A stretch of DNA of 60,000 nt from contig CM060732.1 in assembly GCA_030704615.1 (NCBI GenBank), positions 32,781,053 through 32,841,052 of the forward strand. Reading direction: 5' to 3'. Position 1 is the stretch's first letter. Each line of letters starts with the position of its first letter. This DNA is from Takakia lepidozioides. Taxonomy: Eukaryota > Streptophyta > Takakiopsida > Takakiales > Takakiaceae. Positions 10,985 through 22,200 of the stretch are shown in pieces. Under the pieces are notes generated by a model. That model ran no database searches, was not told where the DNA came from, and saw only the letters and a list, made by a program, of their open reading frames with translations. The position numbers were made by a program, and so were the translations under genes.

Positions 10985-11575
10985 TCCTTCTTTAGAAAGG
11001 CTCCAAGGATTTCTTAGAGTGGCTCTGAAAAATCTTAGAGCTAATTTAACTGATATTCTGATTTTTTGTATTTCTTCGATCTAAAGATTCATTAGAGTGG
11101 CTCTAAGAACTCATAGGGGACATAAATAATAACTTATCTATTCATTTTCCTGTTCTAAGGATTTCTTAGAGGGATAAATAATATAATTGATTTTTTCTTA
11201 TTTCCTCGCTCTAAGGATTCCTTACTAAGAGCGGATATAGATAATAATTTGAGTTTTCTTATTTCATGGCTCTAAAGTTTCCTAAGAGCAGATAGAGACA
11301 ATAATTTGTTTTTGTTTTTGCTCTAAAGATTCCTTAAATCGATTCCTTAATTTCGTTCGGTGATAGTTTAAGGTGCGTCGCTAGAAGTAAGCCAAGAAAA
11401 GCCTTCCCTGCCTTGGACATAGTTCATTAGAAGGTTTTTTCTATATTTCCCTCTTAGGACTGCTGCAAGAAATCCTTCGAATGGACATAAATACTAAAAT
11501 GATTTTTTTATTGCGTCGCTCTAAGGATCCCTTAGAGCAGCTCTAAGAAATCTTTAGAGCGGATATTAATAATTT
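10985..11575. repeat. Array of short palindromes (GCTCTAAGG / CCTTAGAGC)
   Basis: About eight imperfect palindromes recur every 60-90 bp. Each has the form GCTCTAAGG-n-CCTTAGAGC, and the best is at about 11518-11540. They are separated by A/T-rich spacers sharing GGATA, ATAATAATTTGA and TTCTTATTTC words. Each palindrome could form a short stem. No ORF runs through the array. It begins about 90 bp beyond the right end of the long-TIR element. Confidence 0.75.
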
Positions 11576-11979
11576 GACTCAAAGGAATCCATACTCTTCA
11601 CATCCCCTATCCACGTACAATCTCAAAAACATAGAACACAACATCATGACAGCACAATTCAAAAATATATCTTGGAAACAATGCTCTAATTGATATTTTG
11701 TATATTTATAGATTGTTACTAATTTATATTTTCTATTTTAATCACATTTTCAATTATTCTAACATTAACTTCAGGCTTCATCCCTTTACCAAAAAAAAAC
11801 AAAAAACATTAACTAAATTAATCGGATTCTCCGTCATGGTTTACCGGTCCGGCAGCTACAGTTAGGCTGCTACCATTAGACAGCCTTCGGGCCTATAAGG
11901 GTTCTAATTTTCTTCCCTTCAATAATTCAAATAAAGTCGGGGCAGTACCTCCTTTCTCATCCTTATGGTTGTTTTTTCC

Positions 11980-12060
11980 TCATACTTTATTAATAAATTT
12001 GCCAGGGCCTCTGTCCCCTGGTCCTGAAAAAATAGAAAAAGAAAAAAAAAGAAAAAGAAG
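11980..12060 (+). repeat. LINE-type 3' tail, copy 2
   Basis: TTTATTAATAAATTTGCC is followed by AGGGCCTCTGTCCCCTGG and an A-rich AAAAAATAGAAAAAG tail. It is the same block as at 7600-7660. No RT-coding sequence is attached, so it would be a strongly 5'-truncated insertion. Confidence 0.55.
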
Positions 12061-12325
12061 CTTTAATGGGCTTCCTCCAGTGTTTTTTCTAAGAAATTTT
12101 GAAAACAGCACGAGTGGCTATAGAGTTTTGCAAAAAATAGTGATACTTCTGTTCATCCACTGAAATTCATCCACCTCTGTACTTTAATTCGTTTTATCCA
12201 TATTGGAAAATTCATTCATAATTTATTTTTTATTTGGCGATTTCATCCATGAAAAAAGGGAATTTGCGACAGAATATGCCATTTTACTTTTTGACGTCGA
12301 AATCTGGCGAAAATTCGCCAATTAA
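12061..12325. repeat. Dispersed repeat ending in a GGCGAAAATTCGCC palindrome
   Basis: This block shares AGCACGAGTGGCTATAGAG, GTTTTGCAAAAAATAG, repeated TTCATCCA words and a GGCGAAAATTCGCC palindrome with the reverse complement of about 41890-42220. The two copies lie in opposite orientation. Both stand beside a LINE-type tail and a SINE, so these sites are nested insertions. Confidence 0.65.
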
Positions 12326-12334
12326 GAAAAAGCG

Positions 12335-12570
12335 CACATCAGCTGGTAGCTCAGCTGGTAAGTGCACAGTGTGTCGCCCTGGTGGTTCGGGGTTCAAACC
12401 CGCTGCCCTGCCTGGTGTGTGCATTGTTCGTGACCGGTTGGTCTGGTGGTGACGTTTCCCACCTGTGTGCCTAATGGCTTATCTGAAAGGGGGTTGATTT
12501 TCCCCCTCCTCAAGGGCCTGAATTGTGAGCAGTCACTCCCAGGTTTCCCTTAAAAGAAAAGAAAAAAAAA
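12335..12570 (+). mobile_element. tRNA-derived SINE
   Basis: An internal Pol III promoter is visible. The A box reads TAGCTCAGCTGGTAAG (12347-12362) and the B box GGTTCGGGGTTCAAACCC (about 12383-12400), at tRNA-like spacing. The flanking bases do not form an acceptor stem, so this is not a tRNA gene. A tRNA-unrelated body follows (TTTCCCACCTGTGTGCC, CTTATCTGAAAGGGGG, GTGAGCAGTCACTCCC) with an A-rich tail. Related partial copies lie at 1105-1250 and 42415-42560. It ends about 250 bp upstream of ZPR1. Confidence 0.8.
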
Positions 12571-12825
12571 CGCTGCCTTCCTCCCCTTTTCCTCAAAAAA
12601 ATTAAAATTAAAAATAATCGATGTCAAGCACATGTTACTAAGAAAATGAAATAGCCGAGAATTCGTAAGTTAGACGTTTATGACGGCATGCATCGCACTG
12701 ACGCGTAAGCACAGCTGCATCTCAGACGGAGATTCGAATATACGACGGAGAAGGAGAAGAAAGCAGGATAGATACTGGCGAGGCTCTGCAGTGAGGGAAA
12801 GGGGGAAGAAGACGAGTGCGTGGTG

Positions 12826-14337
12826 ATGGCTACCCTCGTTAGGGATTTGGGAGCTACAGCTCAAGCTTTGGGTGACGATGATTCGGAAGAGCCCCTCTGT
12901 GAACTGGAAAGCCTGTGCATGCGATGTGGAGAGAATGGCACGACTCGGGTGCTGCTCACCCGCATTCCACACTTTCGAGAGGTGGTGCTTATGGCGTTTG
13001 AATGTCCACACTGCAATGAAAGGAACAATGAAGTACAGTTTGCCGGGCAGCTGTATCCTCAGGGATGTCAATTCACCCTGAAAGTTCCATCTGGAGATGC
13101 AAAGGTACTCGATAGGCAAATTGTAAAGTCCGACTCGGCCACTATCAAGGTTCCAGAACTTGACTTTGAAGTGCCTCCAGAAGCACAGGCCGGAACACTG
13201 TCAACGATCGAAGGTGTGTTGCGGAGGGCAGCAGAAGGGCTACAGGCTTTGCAGCCAGAGCGATGGAAGGTGGACCCCAAGACGTCAGAGGCAATCGATG
13301 TGTTTCTGTCCAAGCTGAAGGCATGCGCCGAAGGGGAAAAAGCTTTCACGCTTGTATTGGACGATCCGTCAGGAAACAGCTTCATTCAGAACCCGCATGC
13401 GCCAGGACAGGACCCGTTGGTGACAAGTTTGTACTACGACCGCACCAGTGAACAACAAGCTGCGCTGGGCTTCGTCGCAGAAACCCTAAGTACTCCAATA
13501 GATGATGTGCCTACTGTCTCCAATGCTAGGTGTTCAGATGCCATAGAAAGCACAGGTGAGGAAGTGAACGAGAGACATAAATACGTACCTGCTGGAACTC
13601 AAAGGCTGCCACATGGCTCTGTTGGGGCTCAAATAGCACATCGTGCAATTGCCAAGGGAAACTCAGCAGATGTCGCTGCCGCTCTCTTCAAGTATTCAAC
13701 GCCAGAGGAGGTTATGATGTTTCCAGCTACATGTGGAGCATGTGGAGCAGCATGTGACACCCGAATGTTTGTCACCAATATTCCGTATTTTAAAGAGGTG
13801 ATTGTCATGGCATCCACTTGTGATGTTTGCGGTTATCGCAGCTCGGAGGTGAAGCCTGGCGGAGGTGTTCCTGAGAAAGGAAGGAAAATAACCGTGCGCA
13901 TCACAAATAAACAAGACCTTAGTCGAGACGTTATCAAGTCCGATACAACAAAGGTGGTGGTTCCAGAATTAGAGCTAGAGCTTGTGCCGGGCACTCTTGG
14001 GGGTCTTGTCACAACTGTTGAAGGCCTGCTTGCAGCTGTCGGTGAGAAATTGCACCAAGTTCATGGGTTTAGCACTGGTGACACTGCAGACAAATGGAAG
14101 AGGCAGTCATGGCAAGATTTTGATGATCACCTCCAACGGCTACTGAAGGTGGAGGAGCCGTGGACTTTGGAGTTGGATGATGCACTCGCAAATTCCTTCA
14201 TTGCACCTGCTACAGACAGTTTTGAAGATGATAAACAGCTGACATCGGAAGAGTACGTGAGAACATGGGAGCAAGATGAGGAGCTTGGGCTGAATGACAT
14301 GGACACAGCAGATGCTGATACAGCATATTCTGCATAG
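12826..14337 (+). CDS. ZPR1: ZPR1 zinc-finger protein (intronless)
   Basis: A 503-residue single-exon gene with the two-module ZPR1 architecture. Each module has a C4 zinc finger followed by a beta-sandwich-like domain. Finger 1 is C31-x2-C34-x25-C60-x2-C63, and finger 2 is C303-x2-C306-x25-C332-x2-C335. Diagnostic motifs are present in both modules: IPHFREVVLMAF and IPYFKEVIVMAS after the first CxxC, then IVKSDSATIKVPEL and VIKSDTTKVVVPEL, and STIEGVL and TTVEGLL. The pattern LDDPSGNSFI is in module 1 and LDDALANSFI in module 2. ZPR1 binds eEF1A and acts as its folding chaperone, shuttling between cytosol and nucleus. I chose ATG 12826; the frame opens just upstream only with GTG codons. The tail is acidic. 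Confidence 0.96.
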   Translation: MATLVRDLGATAQALGDDDSEEPLCELESLCMRCGENGTTRVLLTRIPHFREVVLMAFECPHCNERNNEVQFAGQLYPQGCQFTLKVPSGDAKVLDRQIVKSDSATIKVPELDFEVPPEAQAGTLSTIEGVLRRAAEGLQALQPERWKVDPKTSEAIDVFLSKLKACAEGEKAFTLVLDDPSGNSFIQNPHAPGQDPLVTSLYYDRTSEQQAALGFVAETLSTPIDDVPTVSNARCSDAIESTGEEVNERHKYVPAGTQRLPHGSVGAQIAHRAIAKGNSADVAAALFKYSTPEEVMMFPATCGACGAACDTRMFVTNIPYFKEVIVMASTCDVCGYRSSEVKPGGGVPEKGRKITVRITNKQDLSRDVIKSDTTKVVVPELELELVPGTLGGLVTTVEGLLAAVGEKLHQVHGFSTGDTADKWKRQSWQDFDDHLQRLLKVEEPWTLELDDALANSFIAPATDSFEDDKQLTSEEYVRTWEQDEELGLNDMDTADADTAYSA

Positions 14338-16279
14338 TTCTTTCACATTGATGCAACTTCTGTGGCCCCCTTCTGCTTTGTAAATTATATCTTTGGGAGT
14401 TGGGGAAGGAATGGTTGATGGTGTTATTGAAATTACACCTCTTGAGCACTGTTTGCTGCACTTCTAGGGCCCAGCCAAAATCTGGCCATTCGGCAAAGTC
14501 TTCTACTGAACCTGGGACAGGAAAAACCTTACCCCCATCAACCTGCTCCTGAACTATGACCAGTCTACTAAAACCCGTGCCTTGTCGTGCCCAGTCTTTG
14601 AAACCCTTCCCTGCTCTTCACTATGGCATCTTTGGAAGGCCCGGTGTGCAAGGACTCTTCAGCGTTGACCCATGCCTGACATATACCAATTTTCAGCTTC
14701 ACGATGTCACCATGGACTTCTGCACCCTTTCTCCCTACTTTCCCAGAGCCAGGCTCACACACACATTGCAAATACAAACGAGCATGATCTGGTTGGGCTG
14801 CACCCTTCCCCGCATCATGTGATACAATTCTAGCTTTGACAATGTCACCACAACATATAGCTGTTGCTTTCCAAACACACTTGGTTTGCCCTATATGTTC
14901 AATGTTGGCAAGTGAGCTGCTGCCCTTGCACTATATGAACAAGGGAGAAATAGCAGAACAATGGCTACTCTCACCTCTTCTCGCAAAAAGAGACAATGGT
15001 ATCTTGTTGGTGCTGTCGTCCTGAAGACACTTCAAGTGGTTTTTGGGCTAAGTGATCTACTCCAAAGCGCCTGGGGCCAGGTTAGGGGCTTACCTTGCCT
15101 ATCACAAGCTTTTGCCTTCCGTAATTGTCGCTAATATAAGTTAGCCTTCTGTAGCATCGTCAAATGCCAGTCCCGCAACTTGTTAAACTTGGGGGTCTTC
15201 TAAATCTTTGGATGGCAGTAGAGAATGTAGTCCTCTCATTTGATACATCTTGGTTCGCTGCCAAGCCTGAGAATTTAAACATGGTTAACAGAAGTCTGGC
15301 CTGGCTAGAATTTCAGTCTCAACCTGAAGATCAGATTTTCATGTACACACACTCAAATTTGCAGTTTTGCAGCACTGTACCTGCCTCAATGTAACAAACA
15401 TGTGGCTCATGTAACTTCTGCCACTGCCATCCATACCAATAACAGAACAGACAGAATACTCGCTCTGCCTAGCACAGATCAGAGGAAAGGCGCAACGTTC
15501 TCTATTGTGTAGATTGTGGGAGCCCACCCTGAACCCTGATTATTGGCTTCAGGTTGCCCACACAATGGGCAATTGCACTCTCCCTTTCCTCTGCTTCTAT
15601 TTGCTGTTCAAGGTAGGCTTCCTGCCCCGTGTTTACATTTCAGTTTAGTGGCGAGAGCGGGTAGACCCTTGAGGTCATCCATGATGTCCTCCCCCATGTC
15701 ACAGACTGGAAACAAGATCAGGGAAGTTTTCTGCCTAACTTCATTTTCATCAACAATTTCCTGGCAACAGACGTGGCTTTGGACACTACAGCCTCTAAGT
15801 CAGATTTATCCAGCAGGGTCAAGACGTCAAGACTTGTGGGCAGAGGGGAGAGGGTACATCCTTCAGCTACACCTTGAACAGTAGTGGCTGTCTGCGTATG
15901 TGACAATCAGCTTGCCCAAAACAGGAACGAGGAGTGCGTGTTGAGCTTAGGATTCACCTCCACTGTGATTAAGACTTGGGAGGATGCATGCACAATGTCT
16001 TGTTCAAGTAGCAGGTACATGTGAGCACATCTGCATAATAGTGGTTTGCAAATTGAGGTGTGATGTATGTATATTCAAGCCGCAAGGCAATAAACAAATT
16101 AACATGTAAAGACTGCGGGCTGGAGCTGTAATGTTTCCTGCGAAGATTTGGCATCAAGACTGTAGCAACTTGTAACATGCTTTATTTCTGGAAGAATTGG
16201 TAGATAACGGCAAAGAAACATGTGGGCACTGAGGGCAATTATCCCTTACACACAATGCAACTCACATAGTATGATCTCA
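14338..16279. other. Intergenic: 3' flanks of convergent ZPR1 and CYP97A
   Basis: No gene is supported. The region holds both 3' untranslated ends. A repeat at about 15545-15740 (TTGCCCACACAA, then a CCTTTCCTCTGCTTCT word, then GAGGTCATCCATGATG) recurs inside the last CYP97A introns at 16805-17000. Its first block recurs in reverse at the end of the window. Confidence 0.5.
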
Positions 16280-19200
16280 TCAGGAACTGGTAGGGTGGCT
16301 GGTAATGACTTCATCCGGGGTCATGCTGTCCTTGATTACAGCTGTATTAGATGGTGAACTATATACAGTGAGAGACTCGCCACTAGTTTGATAGCTTTTT
16401 ATCGATCCATTTTGGTCAATGGTTGTCAACGTGGGTGTCTCCATAACTGGGATCACCGGAGCCTTACTCCTTCGCAGCACCGTCATATTCAAGCCAGCTG
16501 TTGTGTGGATCGTTGCTCCAGTTGTCATCTCAACCTGTGGATAGGAACAGACACAGTGCCAATTAGGATGTGCTTGCTGTAGCATTCTGGACTAAGAACC
16601 AAGGCCAAGTTTGAGTGCACTAGGAAGATGAGAGAGAGAGAGAACATGCCCATGTATACTGTGGAAGACAGTAGTGAGAGAACAAGACGAGCATTATAGC
16701 ATCCATGGGAGGCCCAAGACAAAGGAAGAAAAAAAAACTACATTTAAGAGGGCGTCTCTCTGGTGAGAGTACCCTGGACAATGAATCAGATATGAATATT
16801 GTCTTCAGGTTGCCCACACAACGGGCATTTGCAATCCCCCTTTCCTCTCTGCTTCTGTTAGCTGTTCAAAGGTAGATTTCCCACCCCGAGTTTAAATTTC
16901 AGTCTAGTGCCAAGAGTGGGTAAACCACTGAGGTCATCCATGATGGCCGCCCCCATGTCACAGACTCAGGGAAGTTTTCTGCCTAACTTCATTTTGGTAT
17001 CTAAAGAGAATGTACTCATAAGACGTTGTTTGCCGTATCTAAAGAGTGGGTAAACCATTGAGGTCATCCATGATGGCCACCCCTATGTCACAGACTCAGG
17101 TTAGTTTTCTGCCTAACTTCATTTTGGTATCTAAAGAGAATGTACTCATAAGACGTTGTTTGCCGTATCTAAAGAGAGAGAGAATGTACTCATAAGAAGT
17201 TGTTTGCCGTAGACTTGTGGCCATTGACCCCGCGCCCAGTTTGAGCGGAAACCAGAGGGACAGAACCTACCTCTGTCAGGGGCTGACATTGGGAGTAAGA
17301 CTTACCTTTATAAATAGAATTAATTTGGGCAAATCACACACAGCAGATTGATGCTTGTGTGAAGGGATTTCTAGAGGATATCTGGAAAACCCGAATTAAT
17401 TCTAAAGAGAGAGAGAGAGAGAGAGAGAGTAGAAACCTGGTTGTTACTATGTCCGCATCTTGCTACCTAAAAGTCCAAAGCAGGATGTGGCTTTCCAAAA
17501 AACAGAACCTTTCTGGGAACAGCTAGAACAACTTACAGGTGGTGCTCCAGCTGCCAGAGTGAAATCAAAACGACGCACAAGCATGGCAAGGGCTGTCACG
17601 GTCTGCAATCAAGCCCCCCATCCACCCATGCTCTGCCTTACACATCAATGACCGCGTATGTGCTGCGCAACAAACTCTCTAAATGCAGGTCTTTTGCAAG
17701 TGCTTAGATTAAGGAAAAGAGGAATATATATTTGAGGCAGTGCAGCCAGAGATGGATAGAATCTACCTGCCTCCTGAGCACAATGGCTGTGACCTGCAGA
17801 CCTCGATGCAATCTTCATTGGCAGGTGCCCACATGGAAGCAACACTATTTAAGCAAATAGTAGTTTCAATAATATATCAATTAAATGCTATTAAAATGGA
17901 CTTTGCATCACTGTAACACAGCAGAAGCGGTTTTATCATGAAATGTATCCTCCTGTGAATTAATGAAGCTACATGAAGATGTCTGCATACCTCAAATGTA
18001 GCAAACATATCTCCCACACACTTACGGGGACCTCCACCAAATGGCAGATACCTACACCCCAATTTCAATGTTTGTCATCTGCCATGTTGAAGCAAAGAAT
18101 GGCGTTTGTGCAAAGCCACAATACTCAACTATTGATTTGCTGTGAACCTTTAATGGATAGTTTCTATGAAGCAATTGCTCTCTCCCCAGAGGGATGATTA
18201 GTTCTTGACAGACTTCTTGACTGGTTCTGCAATAAGGCAAAACTGGTTGATGACACTGTACTCTTGCAGACCAGCAGTTACAAGGCCATTTGCCAACCAA
18301 TGATAAAGAAGTAAGGCAGACAGACACTATCTGCTTCCCTTGACCTAGATAAGCCCTCTGTCTGTAATGCCAGGGGACAGCATATGACCAACCTACCTGT
18401 AGTTTTGATTAACCTCTGTGGGATCTGGCCCATCCAGTGCCCATCGTTCGGGATTGAAGACTTCGGGGCTATCCCACAAATCTGGCGACCGGTGTAGATT
18501 CCAAATTGAGATGAATAAGTCTTCACCCCTGTGAAAGCCAGAAGAAGTGCATGACATGCATGGCACTCAAGAAAACAAACCAACAAAGCAAACAACATCA
18601 AAAACTCCAAACTCCAGGAAATGGCTCATGAAGGTAAGCTGCCACACTGTTTTGGTCATTGCACCTCAAGGGTTCTGCCAAGGTAAGACAAAGTTGACAG
18701 AGAGATTAATTTCATATGCACACTCAGCTCCTATATCTGGCCAACACATGCTCAGGAATATATCTCTTTGCAAGGACACTGTTGTACATTCTTTGTTACC
18801 ATACTATTCAATGTTAAGACAAACATAAGAGGAGAACCTAAGCAGAATAGTTCCTTTATGCAGAGCCATGCAACTCAAACTTGCAGCAACTCGAAACAAT
18901 TTGAGTGTCACGTACGCTTTGATATGATACTTTCCCAGCACATCATTCTGCAGTGAGCGTCGTATCAATACTGGTGGCTGAGGGTATAACCGCAGTGACT
19001 GCCACAGCAACCATAGGCAATCAATCACAAGCACCAGCAACCCGTTTAGGAAGGCCATTTCTCGAGCACAACCACTGAACATCTTCTGTAAGTGAAAATG
19101 AGTACCTCATTGATAACTCGTGTTGCAAACTTCAATTTTTTCATGTCTTCAATGTTTGGGAGGCGATCTCCCAGGACAGCATCCACCTGCCAGATACATC

Positions 19201-22200
19201 AAACCACCCTCAAATGCTTGGACTGCAGTCTGCTAATGATGAACCTGTTTCGGATGTTAGGCTTAGCACAAACACTAAACCTCTGCAGATGAATAGTCCT
19301 GACTTCCCTAACCCATTTTGGACCCAAGTCCAAAACAATCAGCCTTACGAAGTAAAGTGAACCAAGTACCCATAGAAAGCTGTGTCATGTGTGCCAACAG
19401 ATGGTCAGTATGACCCAAAAGTTCTACTGTCTCTCTAACATTGGTGGGTTTCAGACCAAGGTCCGATGACCTGACTGATCACATCCGTGCCCAGAATGCT
19501 GTAAGTTAATGTAAAGAAACGTAGGTACGATTGAAACATTAATAGGTTTTGGACTTAGGTCCGAAACCATCAGCCTTGGGCAGTATAGTGGACCATGTAC
19601 ACACAGCGACTGTCCGAGGTTAGAGGAGGAATTCGAAATATGCACACAAAGGGTAGACAACGTCAACCTACCTACCTATCCATGATAGAGGAAGACTGAC
19701 AATAATAACATAAAACATTAATATCATGGAATGTCATTGTATAACGATCTCACCTCCTTCTGAAGTTTGGCTGTGACAGCGGGGTTCTGCAAAAACACCA
19801 AAGACCCAAGAGCAGGATTAATTGTGCTAGACAGCTTGATATTGTTGGATATTTCTTTTAAAATCCTGAAGAATGTCCAATCTCAGGCAAACCCAACTCG
19901 TATTGACAGCTTACAGACCAAAAGCAATCTCTCAAGGCTTGTGATATACAATAGACACAACATGTAGCATCCGGACCTAACTTGTACTGAATATAAAGGA
20001 GTTTTTTCCTTGAATACTTTACTTAAGTGTCCATGGAGGACACGGCAACTTACACCTAGAGCACATGCATGAGTAGGTTACGGTGGTCACCTGAGCCAAA
20101 AGGTAGAAAGTCCATGTCAATACTGCAGCAGATGTCTCATGGCCAGCTATCAACATGGTCATCAGGTCATCCCGCAGTTGCTTGCTTGAAACCTATCCCC
20201 ATCCATCCATCCTGTCACTAACAACAGCACCCTCACTATTGCAAAGTTCAGACACCTTTGCGGCCCGATTTGTGTACCACTGAAAGAGACAGCATTGCAG
20301 GATTCCTTGGTGTAGGTTATTTGCCCCCTAAAGCATGATTGTGCTGCTCTATTTGAAGCTCTAGAGCAATGCCAGATGTAAGGCATACTTGCATACAGTT
20401 GATCTAAGGTCTGAAGGCTTGACAGCTGTGCACTGAGTCTTGTGTAATATGGCAGCATGAGGGGCAGAAGCCATACGTCTTCACCAGAAGCCAGTAAGAA
20501 GTGGAGAATGCTTGGGTCACGATCATTCATATACTCCTCCTCAAACTCCACATTCTCCTCGTCCACTATCCGCTGCATGCACATAAGACCTATCCTTTCT
20601 CAACAAGTCTTACTGCAAGAACCTGATGAACACATGGGAGAGACTAATACAGACAATGACTCCCCTCCTACATATTGCAACAAGACAACAGCTACTACCA
20701 GATACTGCTGATTAACAGTTTGCATCTCAAACCAAACGAGTGTCTCTTCGGGGCTATACTTCCATTAAATTTAGAGAACACTGCTCTGCTAGAACAGTGG
20801 AACCACTATGAGGAGCCCGCACTAACATTAAGCTTCCAGACAGGTCCCCAAATTCCCAGATATGCGGTGCTAGTGCTCCTCACAGAGACTTCCAAACTAC
20901 TTCCCTCAGGGAACATGACTGAGACCCTTGTCTCCGCTCTCTTGACACTCTAGTGAATTACATTCTTGGAGAAAACCGCTATAACGACTGTCTCCACCTC
21001 TCCTGCTAAAAATGCCAACTGTCATCAGCCCTAAGCCCATGTCTCTTTCAATCCAGGTATTTGACGGGCAGGATATAAACCTTGCAGATGGAAATCAGGT
21101 TGTCAAGTGTATCATTGATAAGCTGAAGTGCAGTTGCCACCTTCCGCTGCCTAGGTAAAAGGTCTTTCAAAATAGGGATTTTCCAGTAGGGGATAAGAGC
21201 CATGCTTCTCTCTTCAGCTTCTCGCAAGGCAACATATACTGCCTGTCCATCCCAACATTCCTTTCTTTTTAAACAGGCAAGACATATTGATGTTGTGTTG
21301 TGTTCTGGGGCCCAATTTCAGACATTGGAAGCCACAATTGCACACAAATACATTTTGACGCACAACAGCCATGAGTTTACATGTGGAGAAGCTCAGAAGC
21401 ATCATCAGTGCTTGTGATACCTCACAAGTTCAGGCTTGATGTGTAACAAAGCTTGAGAATATGTGAAATGGACAGTAATCAGAAGCCCCCCAGTCACTAC
21501 ACCAGGCAACTTTCTTTTTATTAGTTCCGCATATGAATCAACGTCATCTAAATAATGTTGTAGTAAAACATGTTCAAATGTTATGGAAAGTCATGCACAT
21601 TTTGCCTTGATCTTCGGTCCAGCCACTACTTTGGCACTAAGAGGTTGTAGTCATTTAGTGAACCCTTCCATGAGGACTCACAGTGAACTCCCACTCCTCA
21701 CCGACACATGGTTAATTGCTGCATTCATGTCAAAGCTCTCAATCTAGTATCGTTTGAGCTCCCATACGGAAGTCCAGGTGCAATACCTAACAATGAGTCC
21801 ACACCTCGACCATTTCTGATCCATCCACTAAAGGCAGGCAGTTCTTATTTGCCCGTATCCAGGAAATAGGGAATTATACCAGCAAGGGGTATGGTTGTCC
21901 CTATTATTGCACAATTAATTTGACGCCATATTGATAAGAAGACAATACTAACCTCCACAATGCCAGTGTCATTAGACAGTGAGTCAAATTCATAGTTGAA
22001 AACAGCCTTGCCAATAACATCCAATGTCAACCGCGAAAAAAGTGACTCCATTTCCACATCCTCACCAATCATTGCTGCTTCATCCAGTTTGTCACATAAT
22101 AGTTCTGTGGCCTTCCCGAAGAGACCCATCATTGCTGCTACATACTGCACATTACAAGATTCCAACACCCAGAACATCCAGACAAGCATATTAGTTCAAC

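Noticed and set aside
12335-12413. Possible tRNA gene
   Set aside because: A and B boxes are present but no acceptor or anticodon stem forms, and a long tRNA-unrelated body with an A-rich tail follows; a SINE explains it better.
12820-12825. Upstream GTG codons as ZPR1 start
   Set aside because: A nuclear gene would use the ATG at 12826, which is in good context two codons later.
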